This document shows positions 22,668 through 35,559 of a stretch of 64,000 nucleotides of DNA, piece after piece. Position numbers and translations under genes: made by a program. Source of the DNA: Stromatinia cepivora (lineage: Eukaryota > Ascomycota > Leotiomycetes > Helotiales > Sclerotiniaceae). The notes under the pieces were generated by a model. That model was given only the letters and a program-made list of their open reading frames with translations, was not told the DNA's origin and did no database searches. How positions within the stretch are numbered: position 1 is the first letter of the stretch; every line of letters starts with the position of its first letter. The DNA lies in assembly GCA_014898415.1 (NCBI GenBank), contig RCTD01000031.1, positions 496,001 to 560,000 on the forward strand, in the 5' to 3' direction.

Positions 22668-23061
22668 TTGAAGATTAAGGAAAAAAAAAAAATTGTTTCT
22701 TTGTTTTTATATTATTGTTCTTTTTCTTCTTATTGTATTACTTATTGGAATCCTCGAAAAACTGAACGAAAGAAATATATTGTGATTTCGGAAAACGATA
22801 ATGAGAATAAAAGAAAAAGAATAATAAAGAAAAAAAGAAGAAAGAAGTAGATAATATATTCAAAAAAAAGGGAAAGAAGAAATAATCCTTTGATTTCTAT
22901 GATACTGATAACACCAATAGCTTCGATTGTTCTAATTGTTTTTCGTTTCTTGATTATTATAGATAATCCAAAGGTTTTTTTATTTAAACTTCAAGTTATT
23001 GAATTTAAAAAGAAATTTATCCTTTTTCGAGAACAAAAAAATGAAAAACAAAGAAATAATT
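22668..23061 (+). pseudogene. continuation of the antisense gene: basic segment and membrane anchor
   Basis: Two adjacent plus-strand pieces. At 22740-22850 the frame reads YWNPRKTERKKYIVISENDN and a Lys/Arg-rich tail. At 22885-23061 it gives LISMILITPIASIVLIVFRF followed by DNPKVFLFKLQVIEFKKKF. The second piece matches 18185-18330 and, inverted, 44440-44300. Conservation of the hydrophobic stretch followed by DNP-x-x-LLFELQ-x-IK across three copies despite RIP suggests real coding sequence, possibly exons of one protein with 22199-22636. Confidence 0.45.
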
Positions 23062-23399
23062 GATTTTGATTATTTTTTGTTTTCTGATAAATATAAAGTA
23101 TATAAATTGAAGTGTATTATAGAAAAATATAATAATCTGGAATACCAAATAGAATTCATTTTATTTATATCAAAGGGAAAAATTACGAATTCCAGATTAT
23201 CGTTATTTAAACTTTATGATTGTTATTATTCAAATTTTAGATTATTATTATTCAAACTTTATAATCCTATTGCTTATATCTTGTAAATTAAAAAAGGATC
23301 GGAAATATTCGAATTTTTATTTTATAAGATTCTTGATAAGTCTGTTAATAATTATATTAATAATCAATAGATAGATTATATAAAAGTTCTTTTTTGAAT

Positions 23400-25300
23400 A
23401 TTCTTAATATAATTATATATTTTGGATATCAATATAATATAGTTTCGTAATAATCTATTTATTCTTATCAATTATCAATCTAATCGCTTGTTAATTGTTA
23501 TAGAAAATCATTATAAACTTTTTTATTATTAGATCGATTTCTTTTAAGAAATATAAAATTGTTATAATTTCTTTTCATATATATTCAACTTCAAAAAACT
23601 TTATTTCGATAATCGAAATGATTATAATATTTTGTTTGAATATTTTTTATATAATTAAACTATCGAAAAAGAATAAAATGTATTTTTGGAATGATCGATA
23701 AGTATTTAGATCATTTGCAAAAGAAGTATTTGAAAAAACAAGAAGTTGTAATATTTGATTATTGTTATATTGAATCATAAGATATCTTGTATTCTATAAA
23801 TATTGTAAATAATGATCAATAGTTTTTATATAATTATTAAATGGATTGATTAAATAATAATTCAATTATGAAATAATAAATGATATATTTGTTTTTATAA
23901 TGATTATAATATATAATATTGAGCCTATTTTCTTTTAATATATTTTTATAATATATATAGAAGTTTGATCCTGATTTTTCTGAAATATTATTATCAAAAG
24001 TGATATATTTATTATTCTATTTGTTATTTTGAATTTCTTAATAATCTTTTTAATATATATATTATAGATTAATTATAGCTTTTTTTTAAATCGATTATAA
24101 AGTATATATATATCTAGAAATTATTTAATATTTTCTAGATCTTATAGTTTATATATAATTTTAATTCCTTTAGTGATCTTTATAATAATTGATTTGTTTT
24201 TTTTATAATAAATGATCTGAATATTGTTTACAAAAAAAAGAATTATAACAATATATTTTGGATTAATATATAAATATAGTTTTTTTTTGTATTATATCAA
24301 TCCTAGTTTCTTGAATATCCAAATGAAATCTCTAAATTATATAATTAAGAAATCTTGTAAATCATATAAAACTCGATCGATTATAATATTTTTGTTTGGG
24401 ATTTTGTATCTATTAAGTAGATAGTATACAATTAAAGTATTGAAAGGATTATATAGAATATTAACAAAAATATTGATTATATTATATTGTTTTGTTTCGA
24501 AATTATATTTAATGATAATTGTTATTACGATTGAAAATGATCGATTTGTTAATATAACAGTATAAATAATTTCAATAGTATTTTTAGTTTAAAAATCTCT
24601 TTGTATTATTAAATATAAATGATAATAAATAATTAAATCTTGATTATTATATTTATATATAAACATTCATTGAAAGAGGATCGATTTTGTAGATTCCGAT
24701 TTAGAATCGATTTTATATTAGATTTTCCTAATCTTAAGATTATTAATCTTAAGATTGTAGTTTTATTTGAATCAATATTTTATTTAATAATTTTCTAATT
24801 AGTAATAAAAACAAAGTAATTTTAAAGTTACAAATATATAAATTCGAGAAAGTAGTATTATTTGTAATTCATTAATTATAAATCAAATAAAAGATAATAA
24901 TAGTTTTGTTTTAATTTTAATAATGATTATATTATGAATTATTATAAATTGAGAATATTCCTTTATATTATTTATTCTTTATTAATTAGATTAAAATATA
25001 AAATGAAAATTGTTTAAATAAGATAATTCTATTAAATCTATTTTTTGAAATATAATGATTCCTATATAGAATCCAATATTGGAATCGTTTTTTTGATAGT
25101 ATTATTATATATATAATTGTTTTTATATATATACTGATTGTTTTGGGATATAAAAGCCAAATGATTTCTAAAAAAAAAGGTGATTTTGAATAGTAATTAT
25201 ATAATTGAAACTCAAACAGATTAATCTGAACCCTAGATATTTCAATCCTTATAATACAAGCTCTTTTAAATATTTATTCGAAATCATAAATCTGCAAATC
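23400..25300 (-). pseudogene. copia reverse transcriptase/RNase H of element C copy 2 (RIP-broken)
   Basis: The reverse complement matches 42100-43950 of copy 3, where RNase H features such as EIEYISKEI and NNQQAIKLI are readable. Here they lie around 23450-23650 and the RT lies towards 25200. The frames carry many stops; a 66-codon plus-strand frame at 24224-24424 is an antisense artefact. Confidence 0.7.
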
Positions 25301-25500
25301 CTTTATAAATTAATCAAATGAATATATAAAATATAATAATCTTTATAATAATTAAATTTCTTTTACAAAATATTCTGATTGATTATTCCAATATATATAC
25401 TTCTTTTTGGAACATTAAAATTGATTGATTGAAATAATCTCTGGATTACTTTTGTATATATCACAAAGAACTTCGATAATATAATTAATAGATTCATATT

Positions 25501-25666
25501 TGTTAACTTTTAGTACAGGAAGTAGTAGTATTGTTGACTATATAGATTGAACTAAGGATCTATAATTCTAATAGAAGTAGAATTAAAATTATCCCTAAAT
25601 ATAATCTATATATCATTATGATCATATAACCTCAATTCTAATCCTATAATAATTTCAATTCCAATA
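25501..25666 (-). repeat. 3' LTR of element G1
   Basis: 166 bp, TGTTAACTTTTAGTACAGG... to TTTCAATTCCAATA. Same length as the three other G LTRs in the window (29974, 36967, 37273). Confidence 0.88.
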
Positions 25667-27606
25667 TTTCTTTATTAAGAATATTCTATTTAATTCTTCT
25701 AAGCTACTAATCCTAACATTTTCTTGAATTTTTCGAAAGCAATCCTTATATAAGATTTTATCATTCTATCAGCAATTATATTATATATATTAATATAATT
25801 AATAACGATTTTCTTTTTTTCTATTAAATCTTTAATAAAATGATAATTGATATTTATATATTTGAATCGTTCGTATAAATATAGATTCTTAATTAAAACT
25901 AAAGTATTTTAATTGTTATTAAATATCTAAATTATATCTTTGTTCTTTTTAATATAATTTAATCTAAATAAATCCTTGAATATTTGTATAATCCATTTCC
26001 CTTATTTAATGAATATTACTATCACAATATATTCTGATTTTGTATTAAAGATAACTATAAATATTTATTTTTTGTTAATCTACAATATAAAACTTTTATA
26101 GAATATCATAACTCCTTTTGAAACACTTTTCCGATTATATTTATTATTAATCTAATTTGTATCTATATATATCTTTATTATATTATCAAGTATATTATAT
26201 TCTTTGTAAATATCAGATTATATTCCCTTTAATCCGAATTATAACTTCTATTTGATTATTAATCATAAATATCATATTAGATTCTTCAAAATTATAATAT
26301 AATGTTTTGTTGGTTTTGTTATAAATTATGAAAATCTTTTAATTGAAAATGTTATATTTGATTAAGTATATATTATTGAATAAATTATATTTTCTATTTA
26401 TTATTAATATTTGTTTATATCTATTAATTCATTATTATCAATTATTGATCAAAAATAGATATAATCTATTATTAATAATTTCTTGATTTAGTATTGTTTA
26501 TATATAATATTGTATTTGATTAATATAATATCGAGATATTTTTCTTAATCTATAATTAATATATATATTTTTCTATTACAAATAATCTTAATATTTAGAA
26601 TCTTATTAATCTCCTTTAGATTCTTGATATTAAAATAGATTGATAGTTTTTCATCGAATTAAATGATTTGTAATGATATATATAATACAATAACGATATC
26701 GTTGATATATATTAATAATATTATATTATAGTCTTTGGATATATATAGATATAAGTTTATCAAACTTTGTATAAAATTTATATCTAAAAGTTTTTTCTTC
26801 AATAATAAACTTCAATCCCTTCTAGTTTGCTTCAAACTATATAGACTTTATAGGACTTATAATATATATCCCTTTTCGATTTTAATATTTTAGAATAATT
26901 CGAAATAGATCTTTTCCTTTAAATATAATTCAATAAAGGTATTTTTGATATCGAAATATAAATATTCCAAATTTTCCTTTATAATAATAATTAAAAATAA
27001 TTTGAATATATCTAATTTTATTATTGATATAAATGTTTTATTGTAATCTTTTTTTAATATTTAATTAAATCTTCGAATTATTAATTTTGCTTTGAATCGT
27101 TTTAATTTGTTATTCTTAATCTTAATTATAAATACTTATTTTATTGAAACTAGATTATTTTTTTTAAGGAATATATATTCTTTCTAAATATTATTTTAAA
27201 TCAAAGATATAATTTCCTTTTAAATAATTTCCTTTTATTTTTCAGAATATTCTTGATTTAATATTGTTTCCTTATAAATTCTTAGTATTTTAATTCCTAG
27301 AATTTCTTTGATTGGATATATTATACTTTTTATATTCTTTATATTTATTAATGAAATCATGAAATCTGAAACAATTTTATCTTTAATATAAAGATTTATT
27401 TTGTAAATAATTAGGATTGTAATTATAATATATTCTATACTTTTTTGAATTTTGATTTATATAGATATTATAATCAATATCCTTATAATCTTACTTTTCT
27501 GTTTTTCTTTAGGATTTTATTTTATATTTTTTTTTCGTTTTTGTATTAGATATTTTAAGGGTTTATCTTTAAGATTCATTGTATTCTTTTATTTAATTTC
27601 AAATGA

Positions 27607-27810
27607 TTATAGATTTACTTTGTTTTCTGATTTTATTGAAATAGATTTATTAACAAAATTTAAAATAATCTTAAATTTTATTTCTAATATAGATTCAAAA
27701 TTTATAAAAATTGATTTTTGGATTGGAATCTTTGGAATGATAGATTCGATATTTGAAGTATCCTTAAAAAAAAGATTCTTGATTTGTTTTTTGAATATTA
27801 CTATTTTCAT
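27607..27810 (-). pseudogene. copia pol linker fragment (integrase to RT), element G1
   Basis: The minus-strand frame reads KNLFFKDTSNIESIIPKIPI and on through a Ser/Ile-rich linker, equivalent to 34850-35000 (plus) in G2. It lies between integrase and RT. The flanking frame is interrupted by stops. Confidence 0.5.
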
Positions 27811-28199
27811 TTTTATTATATATTGATATTGATATATTTAATTTATTTGATTTCAATTCGATAATTGGAATATTTGATATAATTATTGAATTCGATATAA
27901 TATTTATTGAAGAGAATATTTAGAACAAAAATGATATAAATATCATATTTAGTATTAAAAATAAAGAAAATGATTTGTTTATTGCTAATCTATTATAAAA
28001 TCTTCGATTTGATTTTATATTCTTTATTTTTTGTAAACTTGATTTATAATTTCTTAATTTAAAATCCAAATCTCCTTTTCAATAAAATTCATTTATAATT
28101 ACTTTATTTGATCGAAATATATAATCTAATTTTAAAGAATACATTTTGATATATTTATTTATAACTTTTGAGTATTTTAGAAATATATTGATTCTCGAA

Positions 28200-28960
28200 A
28201 TATCTTATAACTTATTGTATCTTTATTCTTTCAAAATAATCTTGAGATTGATATAAATATAATATTTATTCTCTTAGATTTTATATATTTCTATATCTAG
28301 TATTATATTTGTAAAAGCTTTTATAAAGAATCAATCTATTTTATTTATATTAAAATCAATACTAATACAATTCCTGATATAAATATTATATTTTACAATT
28401 TTATTCCAAAACTTGAATAATAATCCAGTTTCTTTTAATATTATTTTTATATTTATTTCTATAATTCTTATATTTTATTCTGCAAATCCATTTTGATATA
28501 AAAAAACAATTATTATAACTTTGGATTATATATTTGATAATCATTCACAAATAACTTATAAGAATTCCGATACATTATTAATTCTAATTGTAATGATCTT
28601 TTCTTTAATAATCAATTCCATCTCCTTTTTCCAAATTTTCAATATTTGAATTATATCATCTTTTTATTTAAATGATATAATCCAATTTATTTTTGTATAA
28701 TTATTAATGATCAATATAAAATAATGATTCCTTTGAATCGATTTTGGGAATAATCCTATAATATTGAAATATATAAATTCGAGTTTCTTTGATTTATATA
28801 GATTCAATTGCTTTGGAATATAATTAATCATTTTGATAAATATATATATTTTATAGATATTTAATTCAATTAGAATCTTTATTGATTTAGCTATATTAAA
28901 TACCTTATATAGATTCTTGATCTTATTTGGATCTAGATGATTGAATCTTTGATACTATAA
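28200..28960 (-). pseudogene. copia integrase of element G1 (RIP-broken)
   Basis: Minus-strand reading gives RFNHLDPNKIKNLYKV (from the HRxGHxxxxxL zinc-binding pattern), then a PKQLNLYKSK stretch, FILIINNYTKINWII (catalytic D to N in the core of I-x-D-x-x-T-x-x-W), KEKITI-x-RINN, YQNGFAERIIR (the PQNGxAERxxR motif) and FWNKIVKYNIYIRN. This is an unmistakable copia integrase core with RIP-type substitutions and stops. Confidence 0.8.
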
Positions 28961-29053
28961 TAGATATCTTTCTTTCTTCTTAAATATTAATTCGTTATCG
29001 ATATCTTTGATATTATCGATTATCTTTAAAGAAAAGCTTTTTTCTTAATCATT

Positions 29054-29308
29054 TTAATATATATTCGAATAAAGAGCTATATTCTTATATCCTTTAGTTA
29101 TATATGAAATTATATATATTCTATTTTGTATTTTAGTATAAATGATTTTTTTATTATCCTTTTTGAAATATATATGATACAAATTGAATTTTCTTTGTAA
29201 TTTTATTTCGCAAATTCTTTTTCTTGATAACAAGTTTATTTTTAATCCTGATATATATAATACATTTAAAAATAGCATTTTAGAATTATTTTTGTATATT
29301 ATATCCAT
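29054..29308 (-). pseudogene. copia protease end / gag-pre-integrase domain, element G1
   Basis: 84 codons open on the minus strand: MLFLNVLYISGLKINLLSRK, then an RICEIKLQRKFNLYHIYFKK segment. This is the typical (I/M)xLxNVLYVPGLxxNLLSxxxL motif that ends the copia protease and begins the gag-pre-integrase domain. The equivalent in G2 lies at 33360-33500 (plus) with more stops. Confidence 0.75.
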
Positions 29309-29973
29309 TAAATTTTAATAACGATAATATATTATTTTCTTATTAATCTTTATTCTTTATTTGATAATAAGATTTATTGATCTGAATAATGAAGATTAGT
29401 TAAATATATATAAAGAAATATTTATATCAATATATTATTTATTAAAGAAAGTTTTATTAATAATCTTTTTTGTTAAATTACAATCTTTCTTTATTATATC
29501 CTTAATATTAAAATCTGATTCAGAGATATTATTAATAGAATATATTTAGTTTTTCTTATTGAAATAAATCTTCTTCAAATTCAATGATCCCCTTCTTTTT
29601 TAATAATAAAGATAATTGTAAAGGAGTTTATTAATTTATATTAAATATAAATAATCTTATATATAATAATCTTCCTTTTGATATAAATTACAAATATTGT
29701 TTAAGATTTCGAAATCTAATTTTTAATATCGAAAAGTATATTTAGATTCTTTTGCAATTTATATTTGCTTTGATTTATTCTTAAAACAAAGTTCCTTAAT
29801 TTGTAAATACTTGATCTTATTATTGATATTAAAATTGATTTGGATATTCAATATATCTATTACTTTTTGATAATCGATTGGAAGATTATATATTAAAATT
29901 AAAAACAAAACAATATTTTGATATATTGATCGATAGCTTTTATTTATAATCTTTAATTTCTTTTTATACTTTT

Positions 29974-30139
29974 TGTTGGAATTGAGGCCATCATAGGATT
30001 AGAATTGAGGTCACGTGATCACAATGGTGCATAGACCATATTTGGGGATAACCTCAATTCTATTCTTATTAGAATTATAGATCTTTAGTTCAATTTATAT
30101 AATCAATAATACTATTATTTTCTATATCAAAAGTTAATA
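29974..30139 (+). repeat. 5' LTR of element G2
   Basis: 166 bp, TGTTGGAATTGAGGCCATC... to AAAAGTTAATA. Contains GTCACGTGATC (CACGTG at 30012-30017). The least RIP-damaged G LTR together with 37273-37438. Confidence 0.9.
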
Positions 30140-30222
30140 GATTATAAGATCCGATTGTATAATAATGATTAGAAAGCAAAGCAAATCGAGAAAGGATTAG
30201 TATAGCTAGTAGGGGTGAAACA

Positions 30223-30372
30223 TGTCACGAGATACACGTGATCGCGTCCGATCGGGCTAGTACAGTATTAAGTTTCGAGCCGATCATATATATAGCTTTG
30301 TAGCATTCTCTCTTTAATTCTATAACTTTTAATTTTAAGATTGATTTCTAAATGTTTATTGGATTCATTATA
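30223..30372 (+). repeat. 5' LTR of element H
   Basis: TGTCACGAGATACACGTGATC... to TTGGATTCATTATA, 150 bp. The CACGTG at 30235 is lost in the RIP-altered 3' copy. Confidence 0.9.
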
Positions 30373-31733
30373 TTATTAAAAGTTCTTCTAGATAAGAAAT
30401 AGAATAATATTTGTATATATTTATGTATACTCCGTTTGCTTTTGTTTAAATATATTGCTTTTGCTCTTTTACTTATATATAGATCTTTTTGATATTATTC
30501 GAAAGTATTATTTTTTTTCTTATCTTTAATTTCTAAACTATAGATTACGATTCGATAAATTTCACAATTGCAGAACTTCGTAGTGAAATAATTCATTAGC
30601 AAGATAAAATTTCGTTTCTATATTTCTTAATTCTCGAATATATTTCTATTGTTTATATTCCTTTTCATTCGAAACTCTCTTTTCTTGATTCTGAAAAGTT
30701 CAATAGTAGTTTTCAAAAGTTCGATATTTAGTTTCCCTCGATTCGAATAAAATTACAAATAGATGGTATTATAATCGACGATTTTACAATTCAATTTTAT
30801 TATATTTATTTCAATCTCGAATCTCATATATAAATTATAATACTATTTCAGTTTTCTTCTTTTGATCAAAACATTTCTTTAGATTATACAATGATTCTGG
30901 ATTAATTTATATATATTTACAATAATCCGAATAAAGTTTAAGAAACCGAAAACAAGTTATTCATTTTCAAACAAGGAATCGATTCTTTATATACTTATAT
31001 TATAAAATTCGAAAGGACTCTTTACAAAACCAAAGATCAGAATTGATTCGATTCAAATAAGATCTCAATCTTTTGTAATAGATTTAATATTATTCTTAGA
31101 AATCATCTTTCTCAATAGCTTTCTTTTCCTTGTTTTTATCCCGATTTTGTTCAGATTATACAATAACTTATTATTTGTACAACGAATGAATTCCCTGTAT
31201 TATCCTATTTTAATAAACCTAAAGCCCCATATATATTACAGAATCCATTCCATTTTCGGAATTACAATCCAATGAATATTAATAATCTTAATATTATTAG
31301 TATTCTTAGCTCTTTTAATACTCAATCAAACAAATCCGATTGTATTTTGATTCTACCCTATATACAAGTATCCGAGTTTTCCCTTTCTGAAAAAACTCTT
31401 TTATATAAATAAAATAAATGTATATAATATAGAAGTATCTTTTATTAGATATAAATCTATCTATTAAATCTATATCAAAAAGTTTGAGATCGATAAAAGT
31501 CTATTTTGGTTATTATATTAACTATTAAATCTGAAAACGATGATGATAAGGATTTAGAAAAGATGATCAATAATTGATATTTTGAAGATCGTTTAAAGGA
31601 GATATATAGTATAATGGATGTATATTTGTTGATTGTAATATATACTTTGTATTAGATATTTTTAGAAGAAAATGATTAATGATCATTTTGTATTTAATTT
31701 ATTCGTTTAAAATGAATTCGAAGCGAACTTTTC

Positions 31734-31748
31734 AAAAGGGGGGGGTAA
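31734..31748 (+). promoter_or_regulatory. polypurine tract of element H
   Basis: AAAAGGGGGGGGTAA immediately upstream of the 3' LTR; fixes the plus orientation. Confidence 0.85.
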
Positions 31749-31898
31749 TATTACGAAATATATACGATTATATTCGATCGGATTAGTACGGTATTAAGCT
31801 TCGAGCTGATCATATATATAGCTTCGTAGCATTCTCTCTTTAGCTCTATAGCTTTTAATTCTAAGGTTGATCTCTAAACGTTTGTTGGGTTCATCACA
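31749..31898 (+). repeat. 3' LTR of element H
   Basis: TATTACGAAATATATACG... to TTGGGTTCATCACA, 150 bp. Differs from the 5' LTR mainly by transitions; each LTR keeps some sites that the other has lost. Confidence 0.9.
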
Positions 31899-33299
31899 AA
31901 ACAGAGTGAAAATCAGAGTTTTCATATAGTATTATCGAAGCAGAGTTGAAATACAATAATATAGTTTATAACTCACAATATTATAGGCTAAAACGGAGAA
32001 CAGTCTGTATAATATCGATATAGAATCATAATAGAAGCGAAAAGCAAATTTGTATAATTATAAGAAAATATATTATAATATAATTTTATGAATTTTTTTA
32101 TTATTTTATTTTTATATTTCTTTATTATCCTGAATCTATTTGTTGTATATTTTTTAAAATCGTTTTAAAAATTTGAAGATTATTTTTGATATTTATCAAA
32201 CAGTAAGAAACCTTTATAATATCAGAATCAAATAATCTTTTGAAGTTCGATCAAAATAATTATAAATGATAATTTAGATAAACAAAGATATAATTGAAAA
32301 GGAAAGAATGGTTTTATACAATTGATCAAACATTAAATGAATATATATAGATTGTAGGATCCAATATAGTATTTATTTATAAAATCAATGATCATATATA
32401 TTATAATATCGAGTTGAAATCGGAATATTTAAAGGACGAAGTAAATGCGTTATTATATATTTGTATAATACTTAATGATAATGATGAAATCTTTATTGAT
32501 GAATATTCAACAATATATATATTCTGGAGATATCTTAAATCGAAATATATCAAAATCAATGTAATCATAATTAATATATATATGATGATAATCCAGAACT
32601 TCAAATTTCAATCCGATATTCATTTTGATATAATCATTATCGAAATTTGAAATAAATTGAAGGAGTATAAAAGGAAATTAGGGATTGTAGATAAAAGTTA
32701 TCGATTAATATATCAAGATATTATTTTGTTTTTGATTTTAATATATAATCTTTTAACCAATTATCAAAGAGTAATAAATATATTGGATATCCAAATCAGT
32801 TTTAATATCGATGATAAAATGAAGCATTTATAAATTAAGGAATTTTGTTTTAAAGATGAATCAGAATAAGTATAAATTATGAAAGGATTTAGATATACTT
32901 TTCGATATCAAAAATTAGATTTCGAGATCCCAAATAATATTTGTAATTTGTATCAAAAAAAAGATTATTATATATAAAATTGTTTATATTTAATATAAAC
33001 TAATAAATTCCTTTATAATTATTTTTGTTATTAAAAAAGAAAGGGATTATTAAATCCAAAAAAGATTTATTTCAATAAGAAAGACCAAATATATTCTATT
33101 AATAATATTTTTGAATCAAATTTCGATATTAAAGATATAATAAAGGAAAATTGCAATTTAACGAAGAAGATTATTAATAAAACTTCCTTTAACAAATGAT
33201 ATATTGATATAAACGTTTTTTTATATATATTTGATTAATCTTTATTATTCAAATCAATAAACCTTATTATTAAACAAAGAATAAAAATTAATAAAGGAA

Positions 33300-34570
33300 T
33301 GATATATTATTGCTATTGAGGTTTAATAGATATAATATACGAAAATGATTTTAAAATATTATTTTCAAATGTATTATATATATCAGAGCTAAAAGTAAAC
33401 TTGTTGTTAAGAAAAAGGATCTGCGAAATAGGATTGCAAAAAGAATTCAACTTTTATTATATATATTTCAAAAAGGATAATAAGAAAGTTATTTGTATTA
33501 AAATATAAGATAGAATATATATAGTTTTATATATAATCAAAGGATATAAGGATATAATTCTTTATTTGAGTATATATCAAAATAATTAAGAAAAAGACTT
33601 TTCTTTAAAGATAATTGATAATATTAAAGGTATTGATGATAAATTAATATTTAAGGAGAAAAAAAGATATTTATTATAATATCGAAGATTCAATCATCTA
33701 GATCCAAATAAGATCAAGAATTTATATAAAGTATTTAATATAATTAAATCAATAAAGGTTCTAATTGAATTAGATATCTATGAAATATATATATTCATTA
33801 AAATAATTAATTATATTCCAAAGCAATTGAGTTTGTATAAATCAAAGAGATTCAAATTTATATATTTCGATATTGTAGGATTATTCCTAAAATCAATTTA
33901 AGGGAATCGTTATTTTATATTGATTATCGATAATTATACAAAAGTAAATTGGATTATATTATTTAAACAAAAAGATGATATAATTCAAATATTGAAAACT
34001 TAGAAAAAGGAGATGGAATTGGTTATTGAAGAAAAGATTATTATAATCAGAACTGATAATACACCGGAATTTTTATAAGCTATTTATGAATAATCATCAA
34101 ATATATAATCCGAAGTTACAATAATTGCTTTTTTATATTAAAATAGATTTGCAGAACAGAATATAAGGATTATAAAAATAGATATAAAAGCAATATTAAA
34201 AAAAACTGGATTATTATTAAAGTTTTGGAACGAAATTATAAAATATAATATTTATATCAGGAATTGTATTAGTATTAATCCTGATATAAATAAAATAAAT
34301 CGATCCTTTATAAAAGCTTTTATAGGTATAATATTAAATATAAAGATATGTAAAATTTAAAGAAACAAATGTTATATTTATATTAATCCTAAAACTATTT
34401 CGAAAGGGTAAAGATACAATAAATTGCAGAATATTTTGAAAGTCGGTGTATTTTTAGGATATTCAAAAATTACGAACAAATATATCAAAGTATATTCTCC
34501 AGAATTAGATTATATATTTCGATTAAATAAAGTAATTATAAATAAATCTTATCGAAAAAGAGATTTAGAT
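33300..34570 (+). pseudogene. copia protease/integrase region of element G2 (RIP-broken)
   Basis: Plus-strand fragments read LYISELKVNLLLRKRICEIG near 33380, YRRFNHLDPNKIKNLYKV near 33700, FILIIDNYTKVNWIIL near 33910 (catalytic Asp retained here), RTDNTPEFL near 34050 and NRFAEQNIRIIK near 34140. The order and spacing equal integrase of G1. Stops occur every few tens of codons. Confidence 0.75.
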
Positions 34571-35559
34571 TTTAAATTAAGAAATTATAAATCAGATTTA
34601 TAAGAAACAAAGAATATAAAGTTAAATCAAAGATCTTGTAATAGATCGGCAACAAATAAGATATCTTTTTTATTTTCAATATCAAATACAATATTTATAT
34701 CATTTTTGTTCTAAATATTTTTCTTAATAGATATTATACCGAATTCAATGATCATATCAAATACCCCAATTGTCGAATTGAAATTAAATAAATTAGATAT
34801 ATCAATATTAATATATAATGAAGATAAAGATAATAATATTCAGAAAATAAATCAAAAATCTTTTTCCAAAAATACTTTAGATATCGAATTCATTATTTCA
34901 AAGGTTTTAATCTAAAAGTTAACTTTTATAAACCCTGAATCTATATTAGAAATAAAATTTAAAATCATTTTAAATTTTGTTGATAAATCTATTTCAATAG
35001 AATCAAAAAACAAAGTAAATTTATAATTATTTGAAACTAAATAAAAGAATATAATAAATCTTAAAAATGAATCTTTAAGATATTTAATATAAAAATGGAA
35101 AAAAGATATAGAACAAAATCCTAAAGGAAAATGGAAAAGTAAGATTATAAAGATATTGATTATAATATCTATATAAACCAAAATTCAAGAAAATATAGAA
35201 TATATTATAATTATAATCCTAATTATTTATAAGATGAATCTTTATATCAAAGATAAAATCGTTTTAGATTTTATAATTTCATTGATAAATATAAATAATA
35301 CAAAAGGTATAATATATTCAATCAAAGAAATTCTGGAAATCAAAATACTAAGAATTTATAAAAAAGCAATATCGGATTAAAAATACTCTGAAAAATAAAA
35401 GAAAGTTATTTAAAAAAAAATTATATCTTTAATTCAAAATAGTATTTAGAAAAAATATATATTCCTTAAAAAAAGTAATCTGATTTCGATAAAATAGATA
35501 TTTATAGTTAAGATTAAGAATAACAAGATAAAACGATTCAAAGCAAAATTAATAATTCG

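Larger units (their letters stand above)
21040..25500 (-). mobile_element. element C copy 2: 3' half of a copia retrotransposon
   Basis: Reading leftwards in pol orientation: reverse transcriptase and RNase H remnants (about 25300-23400), then a ~2-kb post-pol segment whose protein-like frames lie on the opposite (plus) strand, then the 3' LTR (21348-21040). It matches the reverse complement of 41830-44740 plus 48667-49900 of copy 3. It is cut at 25500 by the LTR of element G1 and lacks gag, integrase and the 5' LTR. Confidence 0.85.
25501..29973 (-). mobile_element. element G1: copia retrotransposon, main body
   Basis: Minus-strand copia element with its 3' LTR at 25501-25666. In coding direction it has a protease/gag-pre-integrase piece (29308-29054), integrase (about 28950-28200), linker (27810-27607) and RT/RNase H (about 27100-25700). 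The body stops at 29973 where element G2 starts. The missing 5' end (leader and LTR, minus strand) is found at 37133-37438 on the far side of G2. The summed length 4473 + 306 = 4779 bp is about 700 bp shorter than G2 without its insert (5478 bp), and the gap falls in the expected gag region. Confidence 0.8.
30223..31898 (+). mobile_element. element H: 1.68-kb non-autonomous LTR element
   Basis: Two 150-bp LTRs (30223-30372 and 31749-31898) with a perfect 5-bp target duplication AAACA at 30218-30222 and 31899-31903, and a polypurine tract AAAAGGGGGGGGTAA directly before the 3' LTR. Only 1376 bp lie between the LTRs and no reading frame with retroviral features is visible, so it must depend on another element's enzymes. 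It interrupts the leader of G2: GGGGTGAAACA rejoins GAGTGAAAATCAGAG as in the uninterrupted copy at 37133-37272. Confidence 0.9.

Noticed and set aside
32401..32650. Two overlapping frames on opposite strands in G2 near the gag region
   Set aside because: Too short and mutually overlapping; the plus-strand one could be gag debris but no motif is readable.
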